DNA of 64,000 nucleotides from Lunularia cruciata (lineage: Eukaryota; Streptophyta; Marchantiopsida; Lunulariales; Lunulariaceae): the NCBI GenBank assembly GCA_948567375.1, contig OX419758.1, positions 61,571,001 through 61,635,000 on the forward strand, given 5' to 3'. Below, piece by piece: positions 61,593 to 64,000 of the stretch. Under the pieces are notes generated by a model. It ran no database searches. It was not told where the DNA came from and was given only the letters and a program-made list of their open reading frames with translations. How positions within the stretch are numbered: the stretch's first letter is position 1; each line of letters opens with the position of its first letter. The translations under genes were made by a program, and so were the position numbers.

Positions 61593-64000
61593 CTCACAAC
61601 GGCGTTTAAGATAGCAGCATATAAGCTTCTCGCACACCAGTAAAAGTCGGACTAGCTTAACATCAGTCCTAAGTAGGTACTGATAAGCACGAAAACTTAC
61701 GACGGGAATAGGGGAAGTACTCAACATTCAAACAAGAAAATCGCTGAAGCACCCATACCCAAGAGAAGAGCGGCAGATGAAGACCACCGGGGCTGCTACC
61801 AGGGCCGCATAAACTAACTCGTCACCAACACCCTCGATAAAGGGCATTGAACCCACCTTCAGTTTGCCTTAGTTCTCAATTCAGTTTGTATCTTAGGAAA
61901 ATCCTAACACCCTGAAATTTCAGCATAAGTTTCCTGGAACCTGAGCACAAAGCAGAGAGCGTTGATCTTACAGACGTGCCCAAAGAAGATTCGACCAGAA
62001 CAGCCAGTCTTGAAACAATCTTCTTCCATCTGGAAATGCATTCAGGCAAGAATCATGAGGATCGTAGATTGGAACAGCACCGTATGATATGACACCAATC
62101 CTGAAGACGATAGGGTATCGCTTAGTTCACTCGTTACATAGGATTTAACAAGAAATTCTACAGCTTTTCCTGGAATGTTTTGCAGGTGAATAAAAAATTC
62201 ATGACATACATTCATGACAAAATAATTGGTGCCCCCACTGCTGGAGTTGAAGTCGAAACAGAGAGGAAAACCCGAAAATGAACATCATCCGTATGGAACT
62301 GTTAAGCATGCCTTGGATATTTCTGTCCTATGGTGCAATGGTATGGTAAGCCAAATTGCTCTGACATACGCATTCCCAACTAGACTGATTCTTGACTCGA
62401 ATTGTATGTTCTGACATACAGTATGCACTCTCCCTGGTTAAGTAGTTCAAGCATATTTGAGATTTCTCGGCCAAAAGAATTCATAGATAAAAATGGGTCA
62501 GGAGCCAATAGGATAGTGACATCCTGACGGCCAACCACGACCAAGAACGGAGACTTATTTAACGGTGTCAATTTGATTATTAACGTCGCTCCTGAGTAGA
62601 TATAAAAGTGACAAACCACAAGCGGACGTCGCTATACTGTCCAGCCGAGTGTAACAGTGCGGAGCATATGCATATTCCAATTTCCTCATTTCCAGAGGGC
62701 CAAAACGTCTGAAGGACATCACCCTGTTACCAGGGTGAAGTCCTTCAGACAAGGTCCAGAGAACAGGAACTTAAATCAATCCCCAAGCTATTGTCCATGA
62801 CCAACATGAACCTTAATCGGAAGTGCTAGCGATGGGCAAGGCAATCAAGTTAGTCAGGCGCTGAACTGCACCGATCGATGGAAACTGGAAGACATACAAG
62901 TATGCAAGAGCCACCGAATATGCCGGCGATAGGGTAGGGCAAACACATTGCTCGGGCTCTTGTAATACACCCACAGCATTTGTGCTAATAATGAAGCTTT
63001 AACAATCACAACCCTATGCTACAAGCTCCCCAAGCCCGATCGTGGCAAATCACTCCTTACTACCCTGCCAACGCCATATTTGGAACGCATGGCTCAATTC
63101 GGCAATGAAACAAGGGCCTGGAATATAAAGGGTGAAGATTGAACCAGGGGCCATATTCGCTATCTACTCGCCGCTCCACGGGCATGTACATCGACTCTGT
63201 TTCACTACAGAATGGAAGGATAAAAGGCAGGACCAATCAGCCATTCCGTGAGAAACACAACTTTCTAAGTGCCGACCGATCAACTTGGATGCCCAAAATT
63301 TCGAACACAAAACCCGCATTGCCATGACATGCACAGCCCTCGATGCTAGAACTCCTTACCTTCTCAAATCAGTAGGCGGTAAATCGCTCGTTCTTGACAC
63401 GATCCACTCGTGTGAATACTGTTCGGGTCCTTTCGATAAACCCTGCTCTTTGCCAGACCTGTAGCTATGTAGCTTCCCTGCTCCCTTCTTGTCTTGGTAA
63501 TGCTCAATTACATGCTCTCACCCGACGATCATCCCCTACTGATCCCCGATTTCTCGAGGTCAGCCAGCCAAAGGCCAGGAGACAAGAAGGACACCGAAAT
63601 GGTAGTCCTTCAAAACGACCCTTCCTCAACATTGTACATTGATGCAGTTCAAGACCCTACTAGACAACGGTGAACTAGACAACGGTGCGAGGCAAAACGG
63701 TGATACAATAGAAGGTTACTAAGGCGGCGAAGGAAAAAGAGATTCTGCAAACAGTAAGCAAACATGGAATTGCTAAATAGGTGGGACCGGGACTCAAATT
63801 ACACACACAGCGTGTCTCAGTCTCTATTTACCCGATTGTATATAATTTGTCAAGATGAGGAAATTTCTCGCCGAGTAGATCCTTAAACAGTGCCGGTTCT
63901 TCTTGTTCAATAAGCCAATGTGTCCGTTACTATACCTCTTCCTCTGCCCAACCCATCCCCTTCTTTAACTCAAAGTAGAAAAGCAAACCCCAACTCTTCT
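61593..64000. other. Upstream of the RING ligase; no further gene recognised
   Basis: Contains a possible non-essential first exon of the ligase (62029-61972: MEEDCFKTGCSGRIFFGHV, donor GTAAG). The remaining frames (62226-62414, 63139-63327, 63394-63642) have no recognisable domain. A small direct repeat CTAGACAACGGTG occurs twice near 63660-63686. Confidence 0.4.
62707..62750. repeat. Long near-perfect hairpin
   Basis: Arms GTCTGAAGGACATCACCCTG and CAGGGTGAAGTCCTTCAGAC enclose TTAC. Nineteen of twenty positions pair; the only mismatch is A/A. Confidence 0.95.

Overview
The window is nuclear DNA of a land plant. The evidence is: genes with many short GT-AG introns; a plant-type CDKG kinase; a plant-type RNF170-like RING ligase; chromodomain-bearing Ty3/gypsy elements primed by initiator tRNA-Met; and a PIF/Harbinger transposase. 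The spacing of genes among AT-rich repeats and the kind of reverse transcriptase remnant would fit a bryophyte or another seed-free plant, but I cannot fix the species from sequence alone.

Layout. Positions 1-8.5 kb hold old transposon debris (the end of a gypsy element, a Myb/SANT-like transposon ORF) and a long AT-rich stretch without genes. Positions 8.5-11.4 kb are a more balanced island with only small unassigned ORFs and exon-like pieces. Positions 11.4-29.3 kb are a nested transposon block: minisatellites; a broken PIF/Harbinger transposase split by a 5.5-kb gypsy element with both LTRs, PBS and PPT; an unclassified retroelement-like region; a second Myb/SANT-like pseudogene; and a decayed non-LTR-type reverse transcriptase containing a 179-bp triplication. 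At 29.9-32.8 kb lies a six-exon F-box gene on the plus strand. Positions 32.8-48.7 kb are mostly non-coding, with one clear small secreted-peptide gene on the minus strand (39.2-39.6 kb) whose C-terminus resembles CLE and IDA peptide hormones. Positions 48.7-55.5 kb carry a complete seven-exon CDKG kinase on the minus strand, and 58.2-61.5 kb an RNF170-like E3 ligase, also on the minus strand. The rest to 64 kb shows no recognisable gene.

The genes are functionally independent: an SCF substrate adaptor, a secreted peptide precursor, a splicing-linked cyclin-dependent kinase and a membrane E3 ligase. No operon-like cooperation is implied. The most unusual items are the CLE/IDA-like peptide with an atypical C-terminal motif, heat-shock-element-like arrays in the gypsy LTR, an unclassified repeat family shared by introns of the kinase and the ligase genes, and a short dispersed motif that recurs at or near three changes of base composition. 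Exon boundaries were set by eye from splice sites, reading phase and family conservation, and have not been checked against transcripts.
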